Source of the DNA: an uncultured Alphaproteobacteria bacterium
Lineage (GTDB): Bacteria > Pseudomonadota > Alphaproteobacteria > Methylaequorales > Methylaequoraceae
NCBI GenBank assembly: GCA_902536485.1
Contig: CACAXP010000004.1
Coordinates: 1 to 60,059 of the forward strand
Direction of reading: 5' to 3'
Length of the DNA stretch: 60,059 nucleotides
The first letter of the stretch is position 1, and each line of letters starts with the position of its first letter. The notes under the pieces were generated by a model. That model made no database searches. It had not been told where the DNA came from and saw only the letters and a program-made list of their open reading frames with translations. Below, in pieces: positions 17,641 through 24,439 of this stretch. A program made the position numbers and the translations under genes.

Positions 17641-18479
17641 GCATTAAGGTTAAAAGAGCTTTTTTTACTGCTACTTTCAATTTCCAAATACTTTATTCTA
17701 GAGGATAAAGGTTTATTTTCTAAGATGTTATTTTCATCCTTACCTGGGACCCACTGTGGGTAGGAGAAATTAATTTCCCTAAATTTTTCTTTTCCTTCAA
17801 TTGATATTTCTTTTGCTTTAGATTCTGAAAGATTTTTATTTTTATTGATTTCCTTTAAAATTATGCGATCAGTTTTGTCGACATTTTTATTTCTTATACT
17901 ATCAAATTCTTTGCTTGTTCCGATAATATTAACTTCGGGTGCTTTGGGAATTACATCTAATTTTTCATTAATTCCTACACTTGAAAAAACATTCTTTTGA
18001 CTTTCATTTTTTTGATGAATTCCAGCATATTGAATATGAAGTTTTTTACTATCATTTATGCTTCTATTGTTATTTTTGGCAGTTAGTTCTAATTCTTTAC
18101 CTTCTTCTTTCCATATATCACTGATACCTGTTGCATCTAAAGCTAATTCAGTTGGGGTTTTATCAAATATCTTATTGAAAACCCAATTTCCAAAACCAGC
18201 AATTGCACCAAAAGGCCCTCCATATAAAAACCCTCCTAAACTATTTTGAATCAAATCTCTATCAGATTCATTGTTTTCTGAATTCACACTTGAATAAATC
18301 CCACTAATCAATGGAAGATTTTGTAGAGGATTAACAAGACCTTTAAACCAACTCCAAAATGAAAATTCCTCTTCTATTTCAGAAATTTTGGTAGCTTGAT
18401 TTTTTTCAATTAATTTTTCGGAATTCTCACTACTTAAATCAGTTTTTTTATTATAAAACGGGCTTTTTTCAATAATCAT
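17637..18479 (-). CDS. conserved protein of unknown function downstream of motB
   Basis: 280 aa. The conserved core at about residues 42-110 (FWSWFKGLVNPLQNLPLISG, then LGGFLYGGPFGAIAGFGNWV) resembles a glycine-rich, amphipathic region found in alphaproteobacterial proteins encoded near flagellar genes. The rest is Lys/Asn/Glu-rich and disordered. No signal peptide. It lies 8 bp behind motB in the same orientation, so probably shares the sigma-54 transcript from 20506-20521. Function unknown. Confidence 0.6.
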   Translation of the reverse strand: MIIEKSPFYNKKTDLSSENSEKLIEKNQATKISEIEEEFSFWSWFKGLVNPLQNLPLISGIYSSVNSENNESDRDLIQNSLGGFLYGGPFGAIAGFGNWVFNKIFDKTPTELALDATGISDIWKEEGKELELTAKNNNRSINDSKKLHIQYAGIHQKNESQKNVFSSVGINEKLDVIPKAPEVNIIGTSKEFDSIRNKNVDKTDRIILKEINKNKNLSESKAKEISIEGKEKFREINFSYPQWVPGKDENNILENKPLSSRIKYLEIESSSKKSSFNLNA

Positions 18480-18487
18480 ACAAATAA

Positions 18488-19666
18488 TCAGTAATTAATT
18501 TCAATTTCTATTCTTCTATTTTTTTCACGACCCTTAATGTCCTCGTTACTTGCAACAGGCTGCGTTTCTCCATAGCTTATAGCTTTCATTCTATCTGGTT
18601 TAAGTTTTCCTGAACTTGCTAATTCTTGAACAACTGATGATGATCTTGCAGCAGCTAAATCCCAGTTATCTCTATAAATGGATCCAAAGGTTAATGGTTT
18701 ATTGTCTGTATGACCTGAAACAAGTATTTCACTTCTACCTTTTTCATTAACCTCTGCAATTTTTGCCATTATTTTTTTTGCTTTACCTGTAAGATCAGCA
18801 GAACCAGATTTAAAAGCACCACCAGATCCAACTGTTATAATAACTTTGTCATCTTTTCTTTCTATATCTATCAAACCCTGACCAATTTCTTCCTTGAGAG
18901 CAACCTTAAATTTATCCTCAGCTAATTGAGCTTTTTTTTCTTCTTGCTTGGCAGTTTCTTCTGATTCACCGCTATTTGTTCCTTGCTGAGATTGAGCATC
19001 TCGTTTTCCTTTAGCTGCTGAAGCTGTAGCCAACATTGCGAGTTGTTTATCCATACCACCAATTAAAACTTCTGTTTCAGATTTACCTGAACCAGCTTTT
19101 GCTGATTCAACTGCATTCAATGTTTCCTGAAGAAGATTTGGAAGTTCTTTCTCGTCGGCTTCGGTAGGTGTGAAATTTACTACTACTTTATCTCCTAAGA
19201 CTTCAACATCAATGTCTCCTCTAGAAATTGCATCTTTTATATTTTCAGCTAATTCTTTAGCATCCTCATTTTCTCCATCATCCTTCGTGTTATCTTGTGT
19301 TTTTGTTTTTAACTCAACTTTTGGTTGATCTGTTTCTGTGGTTTGTTGTTTAAGGTTGTCTTGGACTGAGGGTGTTGGATTAGGACTGAAACTTAAAGAA
19401 AGAACTGTTGTTCCTTTAGGCTGTTCTACAACAGGCACCACTCTTTGTATTCCAAATGCGTTTTTCATACTTCCGCTAATTTGCTTAAACTTAGGAACGT
19501 TGAATTCAGCAAAGGAAAGAATCAGAACAAAAAAGGCCATTAAAAGAGTTGCCATATCAGCAAAAGTTGCCATCCATGCGGGGGCTCCTTTAGGAGGGCA
19601 TTCTTCACATTCATGCTCCTCTTCCTCAGTGGTTTCCTTTTTTTTTTCTTTAGCCTCTTCTGCCAT
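18488..19666 (-). CDS. motB: stator protein MotB, PomB-like (probably Na+-driven)
   Basis: 392 aa from ATG 19666, preceded by AGGAA; a TTG at 19699 would overlap motA. The N-terminal CPPKGAPAWMATFADMATLL contains the ion-binding Asp37 in the single membrane helix. It is followed by FNVPKFKQISGSMKNAFG, very close to Vibrio PomB. A long linker (about 90-270) includes repeated acidic and Lys stretches. The C-terminal OmpA/peptidoglycan-binding domain (SGHTDNKPL, NWDLAAARSSSVVQELA, KGREKNRRIEIEI) anchors the stator. PomB resemblance suggests sodium, which is inference. Confidence 0.93.
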   Translation of the reverse strand: MAEEAKEKKKETTEEEEHECEECPPKGAPAWMATFADMATLLMAFFVLILSFAEFNVPKFKQISGSMKNAFGIQRVVPVVEQPKGTTVLSLSFSPNPTPSVQDNLKQQTTETDQPKVELKTKTQDNTKDDGENEDAKELAENIKDAISRGDIDVEVLGDKVVVNFTPTEADEKELPNLLQETLNAVESAKAGSGKSETEVLIGGMDKQLAMLATASAAKGKRDAQSQQGTNSGESEETAKQEEKKAQLAEDKFKVALKEEIGQGLIDIERKDDKVIITVGSGGAFKSGSADLTGKAKKIMAKIAEVNEKGRSEILVSGHTDNKPLTFGSIYRDNWDLAAARSSSVVQELASSGKLKPDRMKAISYGETQPVASNEDIKGREKNRRIEIEINY

Positions 19667-19679
19667 TTGTTTTAATTTC

Positions 19680-20450
19680 CTAGGTTGCGGCTGACTCAAT
19701 CAGTTTTTGTTTTTCTTTTGGAGGAAGATTTGCAACTAACTGATCTTGAATATTTCTTGGACTTTCGCCTCTAGAAATAAATTGCAAGCCTGTAATTATC
19801 ATTTCCCTATAGGTAGTCTCATAAGCAGAATATCCTTTTAATTTAATAACCAAAGGCATAAAAATTGTGTTGGCAATCATTGCACCATACAATGTAGTTA
19901 ATAGTGCAACGGCCATAGCTGGACCAATTGCTTTAGGATCAGCCATATTGCCCAACATTGCCACTAAACCAACAAGTGTCCCAATCATTCCCATTGCTGG
20001 AGCTATATCTACCCATGATTGACAAACACCAATATTTTTTTCGTGTCTGGTTTGCATAGATTTTAATTCTTTTTTTAGTTGAACTGTCAATTTTTCTTCA
20101 TCGGCTCCATCTACTAACATTTGAAGACCGCTATCAAAAAAAGCATCAGGAGTTTCTTGACCTTCCAAAGCCATCATACCATCTTTCCTTGCGATTCCTG
20201 CAAGTTCAACTATACGAGTTATTAATTCATCCATTTTTTTTACAGGTGGCTTGAATGCTTTGGCCATAGCTCCGTAAGCTCCAAAATATACTGGGAGTGG
20301 AGCTGTATACATAACAGCAAAAAACGAGCCACCAAAAACTATTAAAATTGACGGAACATCTATGTATGAACCTAAACCACCGGCTGATATCATCGCACCA
20401 GCGATCATTCCAAGAGTTCCCAAAAAACCTATTAAAGTTGCTAAATCCAT
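19680..20450 (-). CDS. motA: stator protein MotA, PomA-like (probably Na+-driven)
   Basis: 256 aa, four membrane helices. MDLATLIGFLGTLGMIAGAM, DVPSILIVFGGSFFAVMY and PAMGMIGTLVGLVAMLGNM followed by DPKAIGPAMAVALLTTLYGA match the PomA branch of the family rather than the longer E. coli-type MotA. The cytoplasmic loop carries ELAGIARKDGMMALEGQE. Together with motB downstream it forms the torque-generating stator. It is driven by the -24/-12 element at 20506-20521 with a 45-nt leader that contains a (TA)7 tract. Confidence 0.95.
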   Translation of the reverse strand: MDLATLIGFLGTLGMIAGAMISAGGLGSYIDVPSILIVFGGSFFAVMYTAPLPVYFGAYGAMAKAFKPPVKKMDELITRIVELAGIARKDGMMALEGQETPDAFFDSGLQMLVDGADEEKLTVQLKKELKSMQTRHEKNIGVCQSWVDIAPAMGMIGTLVGLVAMLGNMADPKAIGPAMAVALLTTLYGAMIANTIFMPLVIKLKGYSAYETTYREMIITGLQFISRGESPRNIQDQLVANLPPKEKQKLIESAAT

Positions 20451-20468
20451 TTATAATCCATTAACGTT

Positions 20469-20482
20469 TATATATATATATA
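20469..20482. repeat. (TA)7 dinucleotide tract in motA leader
   Basis: Seven uninterrupted TA units lie in the predicted 5' untranslated region of motA, between the inferred transcription start (20495) and the ATG at 20450. Confidence 0.8.
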
Positions 20483-20505
20483 AAATAATATTTTGGTATA
20501 GAAAC

Positions 20506-20521
20506 TGCAACTTTAATACCA
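20506..20521 (-). promoter_or_regulatory. sigma-54 promoter of motAB
   Basis: On the minus strand TGGTATTAAAGTTGCA has GG-N10-GC spacing and a TTGCA -12 element. Predicted start point near 20495, 45 nt before the motA ATG. Confidence 0.7.
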
Positions 20522-20567
20522 AAATTGATTTTTTTTTTAAATTTAGGCAATATTGTTATATAAAATC

Positions 20568-21041
20568 ATGCAAATCATATTTTTTACAATACTTTTTAGT
20601 TTTTTTTCGTTGGGAAACTCAATTTCCTCTGATTTTATGGATAAAGGTTTTTATGTTATTGACCTAAAAAACAGAATTGAATGGCTCAAATGTACAACTG
20701 GTCAACAATGGAGCGATGAAAAACAGGATTGTTTAGGTGAACCTGTTAAACTTGATTTTGAGGAAATTACTCTTGCATTAGACATACTAAATCAGGAGAT
20801 TGAGGGTCCTTGGAGACTTCCCAGTAGAAAGGAACTCGAAAGCTTAGTTTGTAAAAACTGTGAGGGAGCAAAGATTGATTCGGTCCTATTTCCTCAAACC
20901 CCAGCTCAGCCTTTTTGGACATCTCAACGAAATTGGTGGTCACCTAAATTCTTTTGGTCTGTAAATTTTTTTACAGGTCATAGTTATGGACGTTTTGTTC
21001 CAGAAAAAAAGCTTTTCGTAAGATTCGTTAGAGATCGTTAA
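20568..21041 (+). CDS. secreted DUF1566 (Lcl C-terminal-like) protein
   Basis: 157 aa from ATG 20568. The signal peptide (MQIIFFTILFSFFSLGNSIS) is followed by a DUF1566-type domain: GFYVIDLKNRIEWLKCTTGQ, GPWRLPSRKELESLVC and a WTSQRN...WSVNFFTGHS stretch. The signature WRLPSRKEL is clear. Four cysteines suggest disulfides. Function in the envelope is unknown. A TAGGCAATATTGTTAT sequence upstream lacks the -12 GC, so I do not call a sigma-54 promoter. It ends in a TTAA overlap with the convergent gene. Confidence 0.75.
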   Translation: MQIIFFTILFSFFSLGNSISSDFMDKGFYVIDLKNRIEWLKCTTGQQWSDEKQDCLGEPVKLDFEEITLALDILNQEIEGPWRLPSRKELESLVCKNCEGAKIDSVLFPQTPAQPFWTSQRNWWSPKFFWSVNFFTGHSYGRFVPEKKLFVRFVRDR

Positions 21042-21238
21042 TTTTTAGATTTCATATATTCATATAATTTGTACAGAAAAAGAAGTAGTCCAAAAAAAAG
21101 TATAACAATTGCCGCATTCCATGATGTTACAAAGGAAAGATAATGTAACCTATCGTTTACAGTTAATGCCAAAATGATAATGAAAACAACTGCTACTAGG
21201 AAATATCTAATTATAGTGCATATTCTGCAATTTTTCAT
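21038..21238 (-). CDS. small two-helix membrane protein, unknown
   Basis: 66 aa. N-terminal MKNCRICTIIRY carries a CxxC, followed by two membrane helices (FLVAVVFIIILALTV and AAIVILFFGLLLFLYKLY) and a short basic tail. The family is not recognised. It overlaps the SPOR gene upstream by 4 bp, so the two are probably co-translated. Confidence 0.5.
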   Translation of the reverse strand: MKNCRICTIIRYFLVAVVFIIILALTVNDRLHYLSFVTSWNAAIVILFFGLLLFLYKLYEYMKSKN

Positions 21239-21843
21239 CGTTTTTTAAAAAGACAACTTATTTTAACTTCTTTAAGAAAGTTACAAACTTTTTTTGCATT
21301 ATCAAGATCATTTGTTTGAGAAATTAGTTTATAAAGTTTTTTTTTTTCATCAAAATCTATATTTACAAAAAAGTCTGGAAATTTTGTATTTATTTTTTTC
21401 ATAACAGAACTTTTTAAATCCTCAGCATTCTTCTTTTTTGAAAAAGCTCCAAATTGAATAAAGTAAATATCTTTTTTTTCTTCAGTAATTGGGATATTTA
21501 TATCTGTTTTCTTACTTTTTTTAGAATTAATTTCTATTTGGTTAGATTTTTCCAAAGGACCATTATTTTCACTTTCTTTTTCTTTTACTTCATTTGTGGA
21601 ATGTTTTTCCGTTTCTTTGGTATTTATTAAGTTTTCATTTACATCGACAAAATTTTGTTCCGTCTCTTTAACAATTTTTTTTTCTATATCCTCAGGATTT
21701 TGGTTATATTTTGTGATTTCCTCATTATCATTTTGAGTGATTTTTTCATTATCTGAAGGAAAATTACCCGTCAAATTTTTAACACCTAAAAAAATTAGGA
21801 AAAAAGATAAAGGAAAAATAATTAATGGTATTAATTTTATCAC
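21235..21843 (-). CDS. SPOR-domain membrane protein
   Basis: 202 aa. One N-terminal transmembrane helix (IPLIIFPLSFFLIFLGVKNL) precedes a long Glu/Lys/Asn-rich periplasmic linker (about 25-120). The C-terminal SPOR domain begins at about residue 124 (DIYFIQFGAFSKKKNAEDL, ending NFLKEVKISCLFKKR). SPOR domains bind denuded glycan strands at division septa. It is likely a septal or cell-wall protein. Divergent from rpoN. Confidence 0.78.
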   Translation of the reverse strand: MIKLIPLIIFPLSFFLIFLGVKNLTGNFPSDNEKITQNDNEEITKYNQNPEDIEKKIVKETEQNFVDVNENLINTKETEKHSTNEVKEKESENNGPLEKSNQIEINSKKSKKTDINIPITEEKKDIYFIQFGAFSKKKNAEDLKSSVMKKINTKFPDFFVNIDFDEKKKLYKLISQTNDLDNAKKVCNFLKEVKISCLFKKR

Positions 21844-21919
21844 AGTCTGATTTTATCTAATATGTCACAAATTTCTTTGGATTACAAAAAAAAATATAGT
21901 TATTATAGTTTTATGTATC

Positions 21920-21939
21920 GATGTCATGTTTCTGACATC
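21920..21939. promoter_or_regulatory. 7-bp inverted repeat with FleQ-box layout upstream of rpoN
   Basis: GATGTCA, six bases, TGACATC: a perfect 7-bp dyad whose core (TGTCA-N6-TGACA) is the same as at 1091-1106. Extra half sites follow at 21945-21951 (GATGTCA) and 21981-21987 (GTTGTCA). It is about 70-90 bp upstream of the rpoN ATG. No -24/-12 element is visible here, so it may be an operator for an ordinary promoter. Confidence 0.5.
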
Positions 21940-22011
21940 AAAAAGATGTCAAATTTAAATTTTGCATTCTTTTAAAAAAAGTTGTCAAATTACAATGAAA
22001 GGAGAATAAGA

Positions 22012-23463
22012 ATGCAAATATCTCAGAATTTAAAGTTGAAACAAAGTCAATCATTGGTGATGACACCTCAGCTTCAACAGGCAATAAAACTTCTTCAATT
22101 AAATAATTTAGAGCTTTCTAATTTAATTAATAAAGAATTAGAAGAAAATCCTTTCCTTGAAAATGAGTCGTCAGAGGAATTTAATGAAGTTTCAAATGAC
22201 AAAACAGAAGATTTGACTGAATCTTTTTCATCAGGGGAGTCCATTGCAGATGAACCTAAAAATGATTATGAAAATAGATGGGATACAGACTCTTTTCAAA
22301 CATACGAAAATAAAAATTCTAACTATGACTCTTTTGACCCTGGATCAGTTTTGGAACAAACTCTTTCAGAAAAAATATCCTTAAAATCTATTTTAAAAAG
22401 TCAGGCTCAATTAGAGTTTTCAGATGACAAAGAAAGGAAGATTTCTGAACTTTTAATTGACTACATTGAACCAAGTGGATGGTTATTGCAGTCTATTGAA
22501 GAATTAGAGTCTTTTAGTGGTTATGAAAAAGAGCAAATTGAGAGTGTATTACTTAGAATGCAAAAATTTGAACCTAGCGGGGTATTCGCCAGAAACTTAA
22601 AGGAATGCCTAATCCTGCAAATGGTAAATGAAGAAATTATGACTGAAAAAAATAAGATTATTATTGAGAACCTTGAAATGTTGGGTGAAGGTAATCTAAA
22701 AGAACTTCAAAAACTATGCTCAATGAAAGAAGAAGAATTAAAAGAAAGTATAAAAAAAATTAGACTATTAAATCCAAAACCAGGTTTAAAATACTCTGAT
22801 GAAAGCATAGATTTATTAAGTCCAGATGTAATTGTTACAAAAAATAAAAAAGATTGGTCAGTAGAGCTTAATAACAGTACTCTACCAAAAATTACAGTCA
22901 ATCAAGAATATGTTAATGAAATTGAGAGTTTAAAATGTTCAGATAATGATAAAAAGTTTATTTCTGAAAACATTAATTCAGCGAAATGGTTACTCAAAGC
23001 AATTGAACAAAGAAATATCACTACACTTAAAATTAGTTCAGAAATAGTAAATCAACAAAAAGAGTTTTTTGAAAAAGGTAAGAAGTTTTTAAAACCTATG
23101 ATTTTAAAAGATGTTGCAAACAAAATTGACATGCATGAAAGTACAGTTAGTAGAGTTACCTCTAATAAGCTAATACTTACACCTAGAGGAATCTATGAAA
23201 TGAAGATATTTTTTAGCGCTTCTATTAATAGTGTCACAGAAGGTGAAAGTCACTCCGCTGCATCGGTCAGAGAATCACTAAAAAAACTGATCAGCTGTGA
23301 GCCAATTAACAATCCACTTAGTGATGAGGCCATAGTAAGTAAACTTCAGCATGAGGGTATAAATTTGGCAAGAAGGACAGTTGCAAAATATAGAGAATTA
23401 CTAAATATTCCATCTTCATCAATTAGACGAAGAATGATGAAAATTCAAAATTTGAATATTTAA
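22012..23463 (+). CDS. rpoN: RNA polymerase sigma-54 factor RpoN
   Basis: 483 aa from ATG 22012 with an AAAGGAG ribosome site. Region I (LKLKQSQSLVMTPQLQQAIK, LLQLNNLELSNLINKELEEN) binds activators. The acidic region II is followed by the core-binding and HTH regions (MHESTVSRVTSNKLILTPRG). The C-terminal RpoN box ARRTVAKYRELLNIPSS recognises the -24 element. It stands alone, not with hpf/ptsN as in most proteobacteria. It is flanked by sigma-54-type promoters, suggesting dedication to motility and wall genes. Confidence 0.96.
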   Translation: MQISQNLKLKQSQSLVMTPQLQQAIKLLQLNNLELSNLINKELEENPFLENESSEEFNEVSNDKTEDLTESFSSGESIADEPKNDYENRWDTDSFQTYENKNSNYDSFDPGSVLEQTLSEKISLKSILKSQAQLEFSDDKERKISELLIDYIEPSGWLLQSIEELESFSGYEKEQIESVLLRMQKFEPSGVFARNLKECLILQMVNEEIMTEKNKIIIENLEMLGEGNLKELQKLCSMKEEELKESIKKIRLLNPKPGLKYSDESIDLLSPDVIVTKNKKDWSVELNNSTLPKITVNQEYVNEIESLKCSDNDKKFISENINSAKWLLKAIEQRNITTLKISSEIVNQQKEFFEKGKKFLKPMILKDVANKIDMHESTVSRVTSNKLILTPRGIYEMKIFFSASINSVTEGESHSAASVRESLKKLISCEPINNPLSDEAIVSKLQHEGINLARRTVAKYRELLNIPSSSIRRRMMKIQNLNI

Positions 23464-23567
23464 TATCAAGGAATTAAAAATAATATATTTTTAAAAAATT
23501 AATAATTTAAAAAAATTTTATAAGTTTAAATTAATAATTTAATGTAGAACATCTAGCTTTACAAAAG

Positions 23568-23747
23568 TTAGTTATATCTCACTCTTTTGAATTCACTTTC
23601 GAAAGATTCAAGGAAATGAATCATTGGAAAGGTTTCAGTTTTTTGAAGTTTATCATCTTTGTAATGAGATATTTTGATAAACATACTGTTACAATTTAAC
23701 TTTTCATCGACATTAACATTTTTTAAACCTTGTTTATTTAGATTCAT
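23568..23747 (-). CDS. 59-aa small protein under a sigma-54-type promoter, unknown
   Basis: 59 codons from ATG 23747 to TAA 23568. An AAGGAGT ribosome site lies 5 bases before the start, and the best-matching -24/-12 promoter of the window (23773-23788) gives a 15-nt leader. The protein begins MNLNKQGLKNVNVDEKLN and ends ESFESEFKRVRYN; one Cys (19), no membrane helix, mixed charge. I recognise no family. Position next to rpoN and the lytic transglycosylase suggests a flagellar regulator, chaperone or structural part, which is inference. Confidence 0.7.
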   Translation of the reverse strand: MNLNKQGLKNVNVDEKLNCNSMFIKISHYKDDKLQKTETFPMIHFLESFESEFKRVRYN

Positions 23748-23772
23748 TTTTTACTCCTTGTTAATTGTATTG

Positions 23773-23788
23773 TGCAAAATTCCTGCCA
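23773..23788 (-). promoter_or_regulatory. near-consensus sigma-54 promoter of the 59-aa gene
   Basis: Minus-strand TGGCAGGAATTTTGCA fits TGGCA-N6-TTGCA exactly. With -12 at 23774 the start point is about 23762, fifteen nt before the ATG with AAGGAGT in the leader. It lies in the 44-bp gap after the lytic transglycosylase stop. Confidence 0.8.
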
Positions 23789-23791
23789 AAT

Positions 23792-24412
23792 TTAGCTTTC
23801 TAAATGATTTAATTGATTACTTAGCTCTCTTCTAAAAAATTCAATCTTTTCTTTAGTTCTTTTATTATCATTGATATGTAAAATAATTTTTTTCTGTCTT
23901 ATATCTGCCCAATAATTTTTTACTCTATTTAAATATTTCTCTTTCCTAGCTGGTACTGAAGAATGATAGCGAGAAATTGCCTCATTCCATCTTTTATACT
24001 TAATAAATAGTTTTTTTAAGAATTTAGCTGCATATTTTACATTAGAATCAGGATCAAGCATGTTCTCAAGGCTATCAAATTTATTCATGTGGTATTTGAT
24101 ACTTATTTGCATACACCCAACATCAATATTTTTATTTTTATAATTTTTTTTTAAAAAACTTAATACATCATCCTTATTGTCAAAAAACATTGGTTTTCCT
24201 GAAACATTTAAAGTCCAAGGCCATGAGACAAAATTGTTATTTTTCTTTATCCCTGACTCAACCAATGAAATTGATGTTAATAGTTTGTCTGGAATATTAA
24301 ATTGTTTACCGTATTTCTCTGTAAAGTTTAAACAATTAGTTAAGGAATTTGAATATGTTGGTTTGAAATTAATTAAAAGACATAATAAGAATAAATTTTT
24401 AAATATTTTCAT
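23792..24412 (-). CDS. lytic transglycosylase (SLT family), possibly flagellar (SltF-like)
   Basis: 206 aa. Signal peptide at residues 1-21 (FLLCLLINFKPTYS). The SLT domain has catalytic Glu in ISLVESGIKK, then DVGCMQISIKYHMNKF, ENMLDPDSNVKYAAKFLKK and YHSSVPARKEKYLNRVKNYW. It cleaves peptidoglycan glycan strands in the periplasm. Sigma-54-type control at 24424-24439 and the flagellar setting suggest that it opens the wall for the rod, like SltF of alphaproteobacteria; that role is inferred. There is no ribosome-binding site, and the predicted transcript starts at the ATG. Confidence 0.85.
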   Translation of the reverse strand: MKIFKNLFLLCLLINFKPTYSNSLTNCLNFTEKYGKQFNIPDKLLTSISLVESGIKKNNNFVSWPWTLNVSGKPMFFDNKDDVLSFLKKNYKNKNIDVGCMQISIKYHMNKFDSLENMLDPDSNVKYAAKFLKKLFIKYKRWNEAISRYHSSVPARKEKYLNRVKNYWADIRQKKIILHINDNKRTKEKIEFFRRELSNQLNHLES

Positions 24413-24423
24413 AAAAGAATAAC

Positions 24424-24439
24424 AGCAATATTAATGCCA
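24424..24439 (-). promoter_or_regulatory. sigma-54 promoter of the lytic transglycosylase gene
   Basis: Minus-strand TGGCATTAATATTGCT has GG-N10-GC spacing. With -12 at 24425 the start point falls at 24412-24413, on the ATG itself, so the message would be leaderless. It sits in the gap after the M23 gene stop. Confidence 0.68.

Noticed and set aside
19667..19699. TTG start giving MotB eleven extra residues
   Set aside because: Inside the motA end; ATG 19666 has AGGAA upstream and starts at the usual distance from the membrane helix.
20543..20558. TAGGCAATATTGTTAT upstream of the DUF1566 gene as an eighth sigma-54 promoter
   Set aside because: The -24 GG is present but the -12 GC is replaced by AT, the essential part of the element.
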